A stretch of DNA of 64,000 nucleotides, from contig BCKQ01000021.1 of the NCBI GenBank assembly GCA_001600695.1, positions 124,001 through 188,000 on the forward strand, written 5' to 3'. Below are positions 32,908 through 43,836 of the stretch, one piece after another (position 1 is the stretch's first letter; every line of letters begins with the position of its first letter). Below the pieces are notes generated by a model, which saw nothing but the letters and a program-made list of their open reading frames with translations, was not told where the DNA came from and made no database searches. Position numbers and translations under genes: made by a program. The stretch comes from Ascoidea asiatica (taxonomy: Eukaryota > Ascomycota > Saccharomycetes > Ascoideales > Ascoideaceae).

Positions 32908-34328
32908 CAAGTAATAATAATAATAATGCTGATTTAACAATTGAAACAAAAAAGAATTTAATGAAATTTATAAATTTTGTAATGGATTGGGAATCAATTA
33001 AAAATAAATCAATTTGGGAAAATTATAAATTTAAACCAATTTCAATTTTTTTAAAAAATGTATTTAATTTAAAAAAAACTCAAATTAATGAATTAATTTT
33101 TTCAATTGGTTTATGTTTTACATCAAATTTAAGAACTCCAGAAGCTTTACAAAGAATTAAAAGATTTATAATTTCTTTTGATGTTTATGGTAAATATCCT
33201 GTATTAATTTCAAGATTTGGTGGACCTGGAGAAATTTCTCAAGGATTTTGTAGATTAGCTTCAGTTGCAAATACAACATTTAAATTAAATACATCATTAA
33301 TAAGTTATGATCCAATTACAAAAATTGCAAAATTATCAAATGGTAAAAAAATTAAAGTTAATGAAAAAATTGTTATATCACCAACTCAAGTACCAGATTT
33401 CTTAGAAAATTATCAACCAATTTCCAAATATGAAGTTTCAAGATTAATAACTATAGTTAAAAAAGATTGTAAAGAATGGATGGGAAAAAATGAATCAAGT
33501 TGTATAGTTGTATTTCCAGAAAATTCATTAATAACATTAAATAAATTTGCTGTACAAGTTATAATTATGAATGAAGGATCAGAAATTGTACCAAAGGGAC
33601 AATGTGTTTGGTATTTATCAACAATTGAAAAAGGATCAAAAGGTCAAAAAGATTTAGAAGCTGCATTGAAATGTTTAGAAAATAGTATATTAAGAGAAAG
33701 TAATTTTGATTTTAATGATTTTATTCTGGAAGATAATAATAATAATAATAATAATTATAATAATAGTGTTAAATTAGGTACAAGTTTATTAAATTTTGTA
33801 CCAAAAGAAAAATTAACATATGTTATGAAATTTTATTTTACACAAAATACATCAATTCCACCTTTTGGAGTTGTAAATTCAAAAATATTTTCAAATAAAA
33901 ATTTAAATAATAGTTTTAATAATAAAAATTATGGATATTATGATGAAAATGAAGAAACAAATGATATGATTAAAGAAATGAATAAAACAGAATTAGAAAA
34001 TAAGAAAATTAATGAATTGAAAAAAGAGAATAAAGATGATGAAGAGAATGAAGATAAAGATGAGAATAAAGAGAATCTTTATAAGGATATTATATTTAAT
34101 AGTATGCCATCAAGTGAAATATCATATGATGGAGTTGTTACAGAAGCTAAAGTTTTATTTGAAAAAATTACTGGATCAGATGATGATTTTTTTAATATTG
34201 ATTTTGAAAATGAAGGAGAATTTTCTAATGCATATGCATTTGGATATAATAGTTTTGCAGATGAAGGAGCAATAATTGATGATGATGATGACGATGTTGT
34301 TGACGATTATGATGATTATATTAATTAA
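32232..34328 (+). CDS. MRS6: Rab escort protein Mrs6
   Basis: Presents Rab/Ypt GTPases to geranylgeranyl transferase II in the cytosol; essential for vesicle traffic. The 698 aa compare with about 600 in S. cerevisiae. The N-terminus has VERRPSNF, then the GDI/REP nucleotide-fold motif DVLIIGTGLVESILSASLAW, NSYYGDTTSTLT, GIDLNPKILFSKSDLL, ISRFGGPGEISQGFCRLA, GQCVWYLST, PPFGVVNSKIF and SSEISYDGVVTEAKVLF. The ITGSDDDFFNIDFE and poly-Asp tail are Mrs6-specific and separate it from Gdi1. Extra length comes from an Asn run (about 212-238) and a Glu/Lys/Asn-rich insertion near 570-610. Confidence 0.93.
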
Positions 34329-35795
34329 TAAAATACCTAATTTTTGTTTTTTTTTTCGATTTTTTTCTCTTTTAAAAATGCTAAGAGTGGTTTTTGTTAT
34401 TAGCTATGCTTATTCTTTATTTTCTATTACTTTTACTATTATTATTACTATTATTACTATTATTCTTATTATTATTCCTTATTTCTTTCTTTTTTTTCTG
34501 ATAGATTGTACTTTTATAAAAAAAATTGATAAAAAAATTTAATTTCTTGCTTTATTTTTTATTTATATTTTTATTTATGTTTTTACTTTTACACTTACTC
34601 TTACACTTTTTTTTTTAAAGAAAAATGGGAAATTTTTAGCTTAATTTTAAGAATTTTCTTTTCATTTTTTTTTTGATTCCACTCTTATTCAACTCTTTAT
34701 CAACTCTTATTCAAATTTATTTAAATTTTATTCAATAGTTATTTAAATTCTTTTTATATTTTTCAATTCTTCAAAATTCTTCAAGATTCTTCAAGATTCT
34801 TATATACTGTATGTAGATCTATATAAACCATGAACCATAGTTAAATCGAGCATTTTATGATCATAATTGAATTCAAATAGATATAACTTCAAACTTATTG
34901 TAAAAGTGAATATAAAAAAAAGGGTCTTCTTAATGATAATAATAATGAGGAAATTAAAAAATTAAATTATTTGTTTCGTGTTTTCGTGTTTTCGTGTTTT
35001 CGCATTTTCTCATTTTCGCGTCTGTCTATTTTCAGAAAATAAGGCTGGTGAAAGTGGCTGAAATAAGGTGGCTAGTTTTATGCGGATTTGTAATCCATTA
35101 CTTAATCCGGATTTGAATTAAATTTCAAATCCTGGCAGCGGCCACTTTTTGTTTCCGGCGGGGTTTGACTGAGTCTTGTGATGAGCGAAAAGCGATAGAT
35201 AAGAAAGTGATTGTTTGGCTTTCTGGGGGTGAAAACATCGGGAATCAAGAAATAAAGAAATAAAGAAATAAAGAAATAAAGGTTTATTTGATCTGTTTGA
35301 TCAATGAAAAAACCAATTATCAATAATCAATAATCAATTATACAATTGCAATCATTAAGTAATTTAATTACCAATAGTAATATCAGAATCAAGGTCATGT
35401 AATGAAAATATGAAAATATTGAATAAATCCATTCATCAAATCTAGATCTAATTCAAATTAAAAATTATTCCATTAAAAAAATTACTAAAATAACATTACA
35501 AATTATAATAATTTAATATATTCATTATCATAAATAATCATATCCAAAATCATAATTATTATCATTATCATATATTATTTCATAGAGATATAATACATAA
35601 AAAGACAAATTTGATTGGATATTGAGTTATTGTGAGCTAAATTATACTAATTTAGAAGCATACTAAAATTGATAAATATTTGAATTCTAAATTAATATCT
35701 TAACACATATAATTCTTTTTTTCATATTCATTCATATATACATTTTCATATTCAATATTCAATATTCAATATTCAATATTAAATATTCAATAAAA
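34329..35795 (+). promoter_or_regulatory. Intergenic region upstream of JID1, GC block near 35040-35240
   Basis: MRS6 3' region, then four units of 'gtgttttc' (about 34976-35005). A GC-richer block follows with TTTCCGGCGGGG and TCTGGGGGTGAA (35222-35233). After 'aaagaaat' tandem units (35245-35280), A/T-rich leader runs to a 'caatatt' repeat (35750-35790) just before the ATG. Confidence 0.45.
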
Positions 35796-36726
35796 ATGTT
35801 ATTCTCAAATTCAATAATATATATAAATTTAAATTTAAATATAAGAAATAGTATATTTTTACTTAATAATAAATCTATTAATAAAAATATAATAAATATT
35901 AAAAGAAATTTATCAATAAATAACACAAATAATAATAAAAAAACTTATAATAAACATAATTTTAAAATACATAAATGGCCAAAAAATTGTAATCCATCAC
36001 CATATGAAATTTTAGGTTTAAATAATTCAATAATTATAAATAAAAATAATGATATTGAATTAAAAAAAATTTATTTAAATTTATGTAAAATTTATCATCC
36101 TGATTTAAAAAATAATATTATAGATTTTAATACAAATAAACAAATTTCAAAAAAATTAAAAGAAGAAAGATTTAAAAAAATTATTAATGCATATTCAATT
36201 TTAAAAGATCCAATTAAAAAAAAGTTTTATGATACTTTCAATAATAATAACATCAACAATAACAATAACAATAACAATAACAATAATAGCAGCAATATAA
36301 ATTATAATAATTATGAATATTGGAATGCTGGAAATTGGGAAGATTATCAAAAATATAGTACAAATAATAATAATAATACTAATAATAATAATTATATATT
36401 AATTGAAGCTGATATAAATGAAAAATATAAAATTTTATATATATTATTTATTTTAATTTCATTTACAACAATTGCTCAAATTTATATTGGTATGAATTTT
36501 AGTGAAGAAGATTTACTTAATAAAAAAAAAATTCATTCAATTGCTGAAGAAGATTTATATAAAGCTTATATAAATTATGGTCTTGGTTTAGATAAATTCT
36601 CAAGAATTCAAAGATTTTTATTTTGGAGAAGATCAACAATTTGTAAAAATAATGAAAATTTATTACAAAAACATGAAGAAAATGATGAAAAATTAATAAA
36701 TAAACTTAAACAAAAATATAATAATG

Positions 36727-36760
<34 letters not shown>

Positions 36761-36764
36761 ATAA
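35796..36764 (+). CDS. JID1: Mitochondrial inner-membrane J-protein Jid1
   Basis: Hsp40-type co-chaperone of the mitochondrial inner membrane. The 322 aa compare with about 301 in S. cerevisiae. The N-terminus is an Ile/Asn/Lys-rich presequence. The J domain spans about 68-145 and starts SPYEILGL, with the HPD motif at residues 101-103. An Asn-rich insert is followed by EYWNAGNWEDYQKY, one membrane segment (about 211-231), and INYGLGLDKFSRIQRFLFWR near the C-terminus. The last two blocks are shared with Jid1 and not with other J proteins, giving good confidence. Confidence 0.88.
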
Positions 36765-37573
36765 TTTATAATTAAATAATACACCCTCAAGGGGTTTAAC
36801 AGTAATATAATAATACTTAAACGCATACTTGCTCTACATACATACTTACATACTCTTTTTATATATGAATAAACTTTAGTTAAAATAATACCACCTTCTG
36901 ACTTTTTCAGTTTGTGAAAAAAAAAATATATTGTTTAAAAGAATACTGTAAAATAATTGTATATTCTTTTGAATGAATTAAATCCCTGAATAACACTTTA
37001 TTGAATAACATTTTATTGAATAACATTTTATTGAATAATAGTTTATTGAATAATAGTTTATTGAATATTTCATTGAATAATAGGGTTCTCGAACTGAGAC
37101 AACAATTACTTTCAGCCAGTCCTTTTTTCAATCAAAGGACAAATTAAAAGTCCCTGTGATTGTTTTACTCTTTTAACTTCAGCAACTTCTTTTGTTTCTT
37201 GATATTCCAATTATTGAAGTTCAGCTGGTTTTGAATTCTGTGTTGATGCCAGTCTTCTGCTGGTTTTGAGGTGACTGAAACTGAATTTAATGGGGATTAT
37301 TCGCTTGGACAGTCTGGGGGTGAAGCAGGAAGAAACCATTTGAATATATTTTTGTTTTTGCTTTGCTTTATTGGAAAAGCTTCAAGAAATGAATAAACCT
37401 TTATTTATTCGTAATCTTGGTCATGTCAATGATTCAATCATGTTCACTATCTTAGTCTAAGTTATAGTTATAGTCTTTATCTTAGTATTTTTTGCCATTT
37501 TGCGAGGGTAATAAAATTTCATTTACTTTCAATAATAATAGAAATAATAATAGAAATATTTATTATTTTATTT

Positions 37574-37610
<37 letters not shown>

Positions 37611-37723
37611 CAATATTATTTTTTTGTTTTATTTAATGTCTTAAAACTTGAAAAATACTTAAAACAACAGATAAAAATCAGGAAACAAGGAGAAAATTCA
37701 TTAATTATTAAGTTTATATTAAT
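36765..37723 (+). promoter_or_regulatory. Intergenic region with 15-bp tandem repeat and GC block
   Basis: JID1 3' region, then a 15-bp tandem array (36985-37083). A GC-richer block at about 37085-37330 has two GCTGGTTTTGA copies and TCTGGGGGTGAA (37313-37324), a 12-mer shared with the JID1 promoter. An ATT run follows (37575-37610). A minus-strand frame over the tandem repeat is judged spurious. Confidence 0.45.
36985..37083. repeat. 15-bp tandem repeat
   Basis: About six units of 'attgaataacatttt' with variant units 'attgaataatagttt'. Because the unit is 15 bp, one minus-strand frame stays open as an LFNKM repeat. Confidence 0.8.
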
Positions 37724-38461
37724 ATGGATAAATATAGTTTTGGATTTCCAATACAAGAGGATACATCTTTAGATAATGAAAAAACATTTGAATCTGATTT
37801 AATTAAGGATATAGATAAATTTAATAATAATATAGATAATAGAATTAAATTAAATCATAGAAATAATATAAATAATTTAAATAATATGAATATTAATAGA
37901 ATTAAAGAAAATGAATATAATGAATATAATGGATTAAGAAATTTAAATGATTTAAATAATATTAATGATAATATTAATGATAATTCAATTTTAGATCTTA
38001 GATTAAATGAATCATCACCACCAATACTTAATGAATCATATTCAAATTTAATTGTATCTTCAAATACATCACCTTCAACTTCAAGTTCTAATTCATTTTC
38101 AACAAATTTACAAAATATTAATATTAGAAATAATATAAGAAGTAATTGCAATTTGAAAAGTAAAAAATTAAAAAATCCAATATCTAATTTGAATTCTAAT
38201 TTGAATTTCTCTTTAAATTCCTCTTTAAATTCCTCTTTAAATTCAAGTTTAAATCCAGAAATTAAACGTCGTAAGATTATTAGAAAAAAAGAACCAGAAA
38301 CAACATGTGGTAGATGTAAGAAATCAATTTATGCAAATGAAACTAAATATAAATGTGTATTTTGTAAATATGAAAGTGGTAATGGTGGTGATAAAGATAA
38401 TGAAGAATATGATGAGAATGATATTATTGAAAAAAATGAAGATTATAAAAAAAATTTAATT

Positions 38462-38508
<47 letters not shown>

Positions 38509-39031
38509 GAAAATAAATAAGATTAAGAAAGAAAATAGAAAAGATAAAAGAGATATAACTGGATATTCAATTCATAAAAGAACATCATTTTGTGGACATT
38601 TATTTGAGAAACATCGAGATAAAGTTGGAATAATTATGAAATTTTGTAATAATTGTGAACCAGATTTTGAAGAATATAAAAAAAATAAATATAATTATTT
38701 ACCTTTAACTTTAAATAATATTAATAACAATAATAATAATAATAATAATAATAGTAATAGAATATTATCAATTGAAGAAATTTTACAAAAAGATAAGGAA
38801 ATTATAAGATTAAATAAACAAAATCAATTATTAAGAGATGAATTAGAAATTTTAAAAAGACAATTAAATGAATTCAATCTTAATCAAAATCAAAATCAAA
38901 ATCAACAAGAAATTCAAAGTCAACTTGATATTAAAATAAGAGAAGTTGATGCTTTAAAGAAACTTGTATATATATATTATAAAAAAGATTTCGATAAACA
39001 AAATCAAAATTCCAATGGTAATTATAACTAA
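37724..39031 (+). CDS. Asn-rich protein with paired CxxC clusters, function unknown
   Basis: Not recognised. 435 aa. The N-terminal 170 residues are Asn/Ser-rich with an N-L-N-S-S repeat (about 150-175). A basic RRKIIRKK precedes a likely metal-binding region: CGRC (195-198), 12 residues, CVFC (211-214). After an acidic and Asn-run insert come FCGHLFEKHRDKVG (about 289) and FCNNC (307-311). A C-terminal coiled coil (about 345-395, EEILQKDKEIIRLNKQNQLL) contains a short Asn/Gln run. Real coding use is supported by the regular codon bias and the strong Cys pattern. A zinc-binding nuclear or regulatory protein is a guess only. Confidence 0.6.
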
Positions 39032-40093
39032 CTCTTAACTAAGAAAGAGAATAGTGTTCTCTACATTCATTTCCCACTATTTTTCTTCTTCTTCTTTATT
39101 CTTTTTATCTTCTAGTTTATAAATCTGTAATATGTTTAACATTACTTGTGGTATTATAGTCTTTTTTTTCTTTCTCATCTTCTATTTCATTTTTTTGTTC
39201 TCCTTTTTGTATGTTTCTGTCTGACTGTATTATAATATATCATCAACCTATTTCTATAACCTGAACTCTTCTACACTTCCCTTAATTCTTCTCTTCTTCT
39301 CTTCTTCTCTTCTCTTCTTCTCTTCTTCTTATTGCAGTGTCAACAAAAACACAAACACCAAAAACACCAAAAACACCAAAAACAACAGAAATATCCGCGG
39401 TAAAATCCGGAAAGGATAAACCCTGCAGACACCCCGGAAACACACGTGCAGCCACGGAAACAAGCAGTAAATAAACAACGAAATAAACAAACAACGAAAT
39501 AAAATAAAGGTTTAATAAAATAAAGGTTTAATAAAATAGAATAATGAAATAGAATAAAATAGATAAAGACAAAGACAAAGAGCATATGGAAGGAAGTAAA
39601 CAATGCTTGCTTTGACTATAATCTGATAATTTGAAATATAATAATGTTCCTTTTACAATTTTGAGTGCTTTCATTATTGCTCATCACTTTTAAATATCTT
39701 TCTCCATACTTAGACCCTGCTTTTAAAACTTATTTTTCATTATATTTTAAAATAATGTATAAAAATTTAATATTTTATAAAAACCTCATAATCTGTCAAA
39801 ATTTTTGTATATAAAAATGAAGAAAGTATAATATTTTTATTAATCTTTTCATATTTTTTTATTTTTTTTTTACTTTAATTTTACAAAAATTCTCTAACAA
39901 GACAATTATTTAATTTATTTAATCCACATAATTCTTCTGATTTCATCTAATTTCTGTCTTTTTTCCTAATTCGGTATTTTACTTCACTTCACTTCACTTC
40001 TACTTTCATTTTCCTTTTCCTTTTCCTTTTTGTCTTTTTGTCTTTTTTTTAATCAAAATATTTCAATCATAAAACTAAAAAGAGTTTAAAAAC
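39032..40093 (+). promoter_or_regulatory. Intergenic region with GC block and CACGTG
   Basis: T/C-rich 3' region with 'cttctt' repeats (39290-39330). Then a block at about 39390-39480 with ATCCGCGGTAAAATCCGGAA, CCCCGGAAACACACGTG (CACGTG at 39443-39448) and GCCACGGAAAC. A/T-rich leader follows to the next gene. Confidence 0.45.
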
Positions 40094-40747
40094 ATGGGGT
40101 TAAAAATTATTTTAAAGAAAAATTTAAATAATAATAAATTTTTTAAAAAATTAAATAAAAAAAATAAAAAAAATAAAAATTCATTAATAATTGAAGAAAA
40201 TATTTTATTACCAACTTCTCCACCAAAACAAATTTTATTATCTAATAATATTGAAATTAACAATAAATTAAATAATATTTCATATAATAATAAATTAAAC
40301 AATATTTCATATAATAATAATAATAATAATAAAAATTTAATTAAAGATTTAGAATTAAAACGTCAAAAATCTTTAGATCATGTAAATTATTTATCAAAAT
40401 CAAATTCAAATTTATCTTTACCTTTACCTTTACCTTTATCTTTATCTTTAAGAAAATCAAGTTCTTCAATTGAATTTATTGATTATAGAAATCAATATAA
40501 TTCAAATTCAAATTCAAATACAACTACACCTTCAACTTCAAATGTATCTGAAAATACTTCTTTACCTACTACAACTGTTAAAATAAAACCTTGCTTAAGA
40601 GTTAAATTTACTTCTTGTTTAAAAAATTCTGTAAGATTTTCAAATGATTATGATGATTATAATTATGGAATTAATGATAATCAAAATTATGATTATCTTG
40701 ATACTTTAACTCTTTCTTCTTATTATACTGCAAAATCTTCTTTTTAA
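40094..40747 (+). CDS. Small basic Asn/Ser-rich protein, function unknown
   Basis: Not recognised. 217 aa. The N-terminus is very basic (KKNLNNNKFFKKLNKKNKKN), followed by a PTSPPKQILLS motif and an imperfect NKLNNISYNN repeat. A LPLPLPLSLSLRKSSSSIEF stretch could be a phosphorylation region. The only conserved-looking part is TVKIKPCLRVKFTSCLKNSVRFSND (about 167-190), a short beta-rich block with two Cys. Its codon style matches neighbouring real genes. It converges with the MSB1-like gene 260 bp away. Confidence 0.5.
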   Translation: MGLKIILKKNLNNNKFFKKLNKKNKKNKNSLIIEENILLPTSPPKQILLSNNIEINNKLNNISYNNKLNNISYNNNNNNKNLIKDLELKRQKSLDHVNYLSKSNSNLSLPLPLPLSLSLRKSSSSIEFIDYRNQYNSNSNSNTTTPSTSNVSENTSLPTTTVKIKPCLRVKFTSCLKNSVRFSNDYDDYNYGINDNQNYDYLDTLTLSSYYTAKSSF

Positions 40748-41007
40748 AATGAAGTTGTATGAAATCAATTTGAAGAATTAAAAATGTAATATTTATTAGA
40801 AAAAACTAATATTGTAAAAAAAATTTATATAATAAATGAATTAAATTTAAAAATGAAATAATAATTAGTTAAAAAAAAAAAAAAATGTAGAGCAAATAAT
40901 TATCTATAGATCCAGAACAAACAAAAGCAAAAACAAAAACAAAAACATAAAAAAAAAATTACCAACTTTATATATAAAAATAAGATTGTAAAACAATCTT
41001 TGATTGA

Positions 41008-43836
41008 TTAAAATACTGCTCTTCTTGGAGTACAAATTGAATTATGTTCAGTAGATATTGTTTCCCAATCATTTGCAGATCGACGTTGAGAGTTTGGAAT
41101 TGATATAAAACTTTGACTTCTTGGAATATATGAATTATTTACATAAAAATCTCTATTTTCTCTTTTTTTATTTTGATTTTTCTCAATTTTATTATTTTCA
41201 ATTTCATTATTTTCAATTTCATTGTTTTTTTCAAATGTATATCTTGTACATGATTCAATATTAATACTTTCACCAGGTGATAAACTTAAATCTGAATGTT
41301 CATAATTATCTGTTTTAATACTAGTTGATTGAGAAAGAGGTTTGAAATTTTGTAAATTTAAAGAATTTAAAGAATTAATTTCATTTAAATTACTTATAGT
41401 ATAATTACCAACATTTTCAATATTTGAATCAATATCATAATTATTACCATTATTATTATTTTCAAATGTAAAATTTGATCTTTGAGGTGATCTTGAAAGA
41501 ATTGGTTGAAGTTCAGGTTTATGAATAGAAATAATTTCTGAAGCTTGACAAAGTTCTGCATTAACTTGTTCATCATCAATATATNCTGCATCTTCATCAA
41601 ATTCTTCTTCAGGTATAGTAAATATAGAATCTTGTTTTTTAGCTTCATTATCATCATCATTATTATCATAACCATTTATTTCNTTANTTGATTTATTTGA
41701 ATTTAAAAATTTTAAAAATAATTCTTNTTCATCATANNTTTGAGTTCTTGAATCTGTTGAAAGAATAAGCCAATCACATTCTCCAATTCTANATTTTAAT
41801 TTAATAAATATTGTACTTTTAANATTTTGAAATTGAGTTTCAGTTTTCCAAGTATTAATTAACCATTCATTAACTTCTAATTTAGAAATTTTAACTGAAT
41901 TTTCATCTTTATTATCATTATTATTATTATTAGATTGAATTGAATTATTATCTTTTGTAGATTCCATACCAACATGAGTATCATCAACATCAATAATACT
42001 TATAGATTTATTTGTAAAAGATTCTCTAAATTCTTTTTGAGATTTTGAAGATTTTGCTTTATAAGNTTGAGATTTTGGTTTAAATTTTTTAAAAGATTCA
42101 ATATTAAAATTTGGATCCATATTTAATAAAAANNTTTTTGAATATGTTGAAAAAAGNCTTGAAATTATATCATATGGAGATTTCATAAAATAATTTATAA
42201 ATTCTTCTTCATCATTACTTATAATTAATTGAGAATCAAAAATTTTTGAATCACNATTNATTATTGTTGAAATTAATAAATTAACATTTAAAGAAGAAGA
42301 ATTTTTATTTTGAAATTCAATTAATGAATTAAATGGAATTGATAAACATAAAGCATATTCGGAATTTGAATTATAAGGTAATGGAGGATAAATATTTAAA
42401 GGAATATCATCTAATCTATAAAAGAAATTTTTATAAGAAGATTCATCAAAAGCAAGATTTCTTAAATAAGATATAAAAATTCTTTGAAAAGCTCTTGCTC
42501 TAATAAGATAAAATTGTTTTAAAGAATGAATATCTTCAATTTGATTATTTTGATTAATTTTATTTGGAAATTTAAAACATAATTGACCAGCAGTATAAAT
42601 TAAATCATTTAAAGAATCTAAAGTTGTGATATAATTTTCATACCATAATAATAAAATTATATCTAAAAATTCTTGTAAAATATATGGATAATCATTAGTT
42701 GGTAAAGAAAATGGTAAAATTTGATAAAATGAAGAAACTGGGAAATTTTGATTTGAATCTTTTGAAACAAAATCTTTATAAGAATCCCATGGAAATAAAC
42801 CATTTGGTAAATTTTTCCAAATTAATTTTAATGAATTTATAATTATTATAATATTTTGATTTGAAATAAGTATATCTAATTCTTTACCTTTTAATGAACA
42901 ACCTTCAAAGGGAAATAAAGAAATTAAGAATTTTTTTGAATTAATTAAAATATTTGGATCCAGATGATTTAAAGAAGGACTAAATATTTCAAAAGCAGAT
43001 AAAAATATTTCATTCTCATTATTAATATTATTATTATTATTATTATTATTATTGTTATTGTTATTATTTGAATGAGAAACATTAGTATTTTGAATATAAT
43101 TTTTTAATCTTTTTGTTAAAGCATGAATTACAACTCTTGAAGAATGATGATTTAAATCATTTGAAATTAAGATATTATATGGAGATTTATTAAAAAAAGA
43201 TTTTTCAAAATTTTTTGAATTATAAATATTATATCTTACATAAGATCTCATTCTTTTATTATTGACTTTTTGAACTAAATTAAATAAAGGAGGATTATTT
43301 GAAATATAATTTGAATTTTGTTTTAAAGAATTTTTTAAAGGTGATAAACTTAAATCATTTTCAGAAATTGAAGATGAAGAAGATGAAGAATATGGAGAAA
43401 ATAAATTATTTTTATTATTTTCATTATCACTTATACTTGAAATTGAAATTGAATTTGAATTTGAATGTATATTTGAAGAGGTTGGAGTTAAATTTTTATT
43501 ATCTTTATTATCTTTATTTTCTTTATTATCATTATTATCATTATTATCATTATGAGTATTAATATTATCATTATGAGGTGAAGTTGGTGGATCAATAATT
43601 AAAGATATATTTGGAGGTAAAACATTATTTAAATCATCGAAATTGAAAGGAGAAGATATTTTAGTATTATTAATATTACTTTTATTACTATTATTATTAG
43701 ATTTATTATTAGTTTTTGTACTTTTATTACTATTATTACTTTTATTACTATCAATTGAATTTGATTTTGAATGATTATGATTATGAATTGACATGGATTT
43801 AGTTCTAGCTAATTTTTGTTTAAAATTTTTAAACAT
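41008..43836 (-). CDS. MSB1: Probable Msb1/Mug8-family polarity protein
   Basis: Msb1-type proteins work in Rho/Cdc42-dependent bud-site growth. 942 aa. A Ser/Asn-rich N-terminus starts MFKNFKQKLARTKSMS. A folded region at about 200-420 contains SRVVIHALTKRLKNYI, NGLFPWDSYKDFV, SSFYQILPFSLPTNDY and ILQEFLDIILLL, resembling the Msb1/Mug8 domain (a divergent Rho-GAP-like helical fold). A second ordered region (about 450-720) contains NEWLINTWKTETQFQ and ECDWLILSTDSRTQ. The tail is acidic and Ser/Asn-rich with ENNEIENNKIEKN repeats. About 14 ambiguous bases cluster at 41585-42260. The assignment rests on the first block only. Confidence 0.6.
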   Translation of the reverse strand: MFKNFKQKLARTKSMSIHNHNHSKSNSIDSNKSNNSNKSTKTNNKSNNNSNKSNINNTKISSPFNFDDLNNVLPPNISLIIDPPTSPHNDNINTHNDNNDNNDNKENKDNKDNKNLTPTSSNIHSNSNSISISSISDNENNKNNLFSPYSSSSSSSISENDLSLSPLKNSLKQNSNYISNNPPLFNLVQKVNNKRMRSYVRYNIYNSKNFEKSFFNKSPYNILISNDLNHHSSRVVIHALTKRLKNYIQNTNVSHSNNNNNNNNNNNNNNINNENEIFLSAFEIFSPSLNHLDPNILINSKKFLISLFPFEGCSLKGKELDILISNQNIIIIINSLKLIWKNLPNGLFPWDSYKDFVSKDSNQNFPVSSFYQILPFSLPTNDYPYILQEFLDIILLLWYENYITTLDSLNDLIYTAGQLCFKFPNKINQNNQIEDIHSLKQFYLIRARAFQRIFISYLRNLAFDESSYKNFFYRLDDIPLNIYPPLPYNSNSEYALCLSIPFNSLIEFQNKNSSSLNVNLLISTIXNXDSKIFDSQLIISNDEEEFINYFMKSPYDIISXLFSTYSKXFLLNMDPNFNIESFKKFKPKSQXYKAKSSKSQKEFRESFTNKSISIIDVDDTHVGMESTKDNNSIQSNNNNNDNKDENSVKISKLEVNEWLINTWKTETQFQNXKSTIFIKLKXRIGECDWLILSTDSRTQXYDEXELFLKFLNSNKSXXEINGYDNNDDDNEAKKQDSIFTIPEEEFDEDAXYIDDEQVNAELCQASEIISIHKPELQPILSRSPQRSNFTFENNNNGNNYDIDSNIENVGNYTISNLNEINSLNSLNLQNFKPLSQSTSIKTDNYEHSDLSLSPGESINIESCTRYTFEKNNEIENNEIENNKIEKNQNKKRENRDFYVNNSYIPRSQSFISIPNSQRRSANDWETISTEHNSICTPRRAVF

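Noticed and set aside
36907-37131. Minus-strand frame with an LFNKM repeat
   Set aside because: A consequence of the 15-bp tandem repeat; it lies in a promoter and nothing conserved flanks it.
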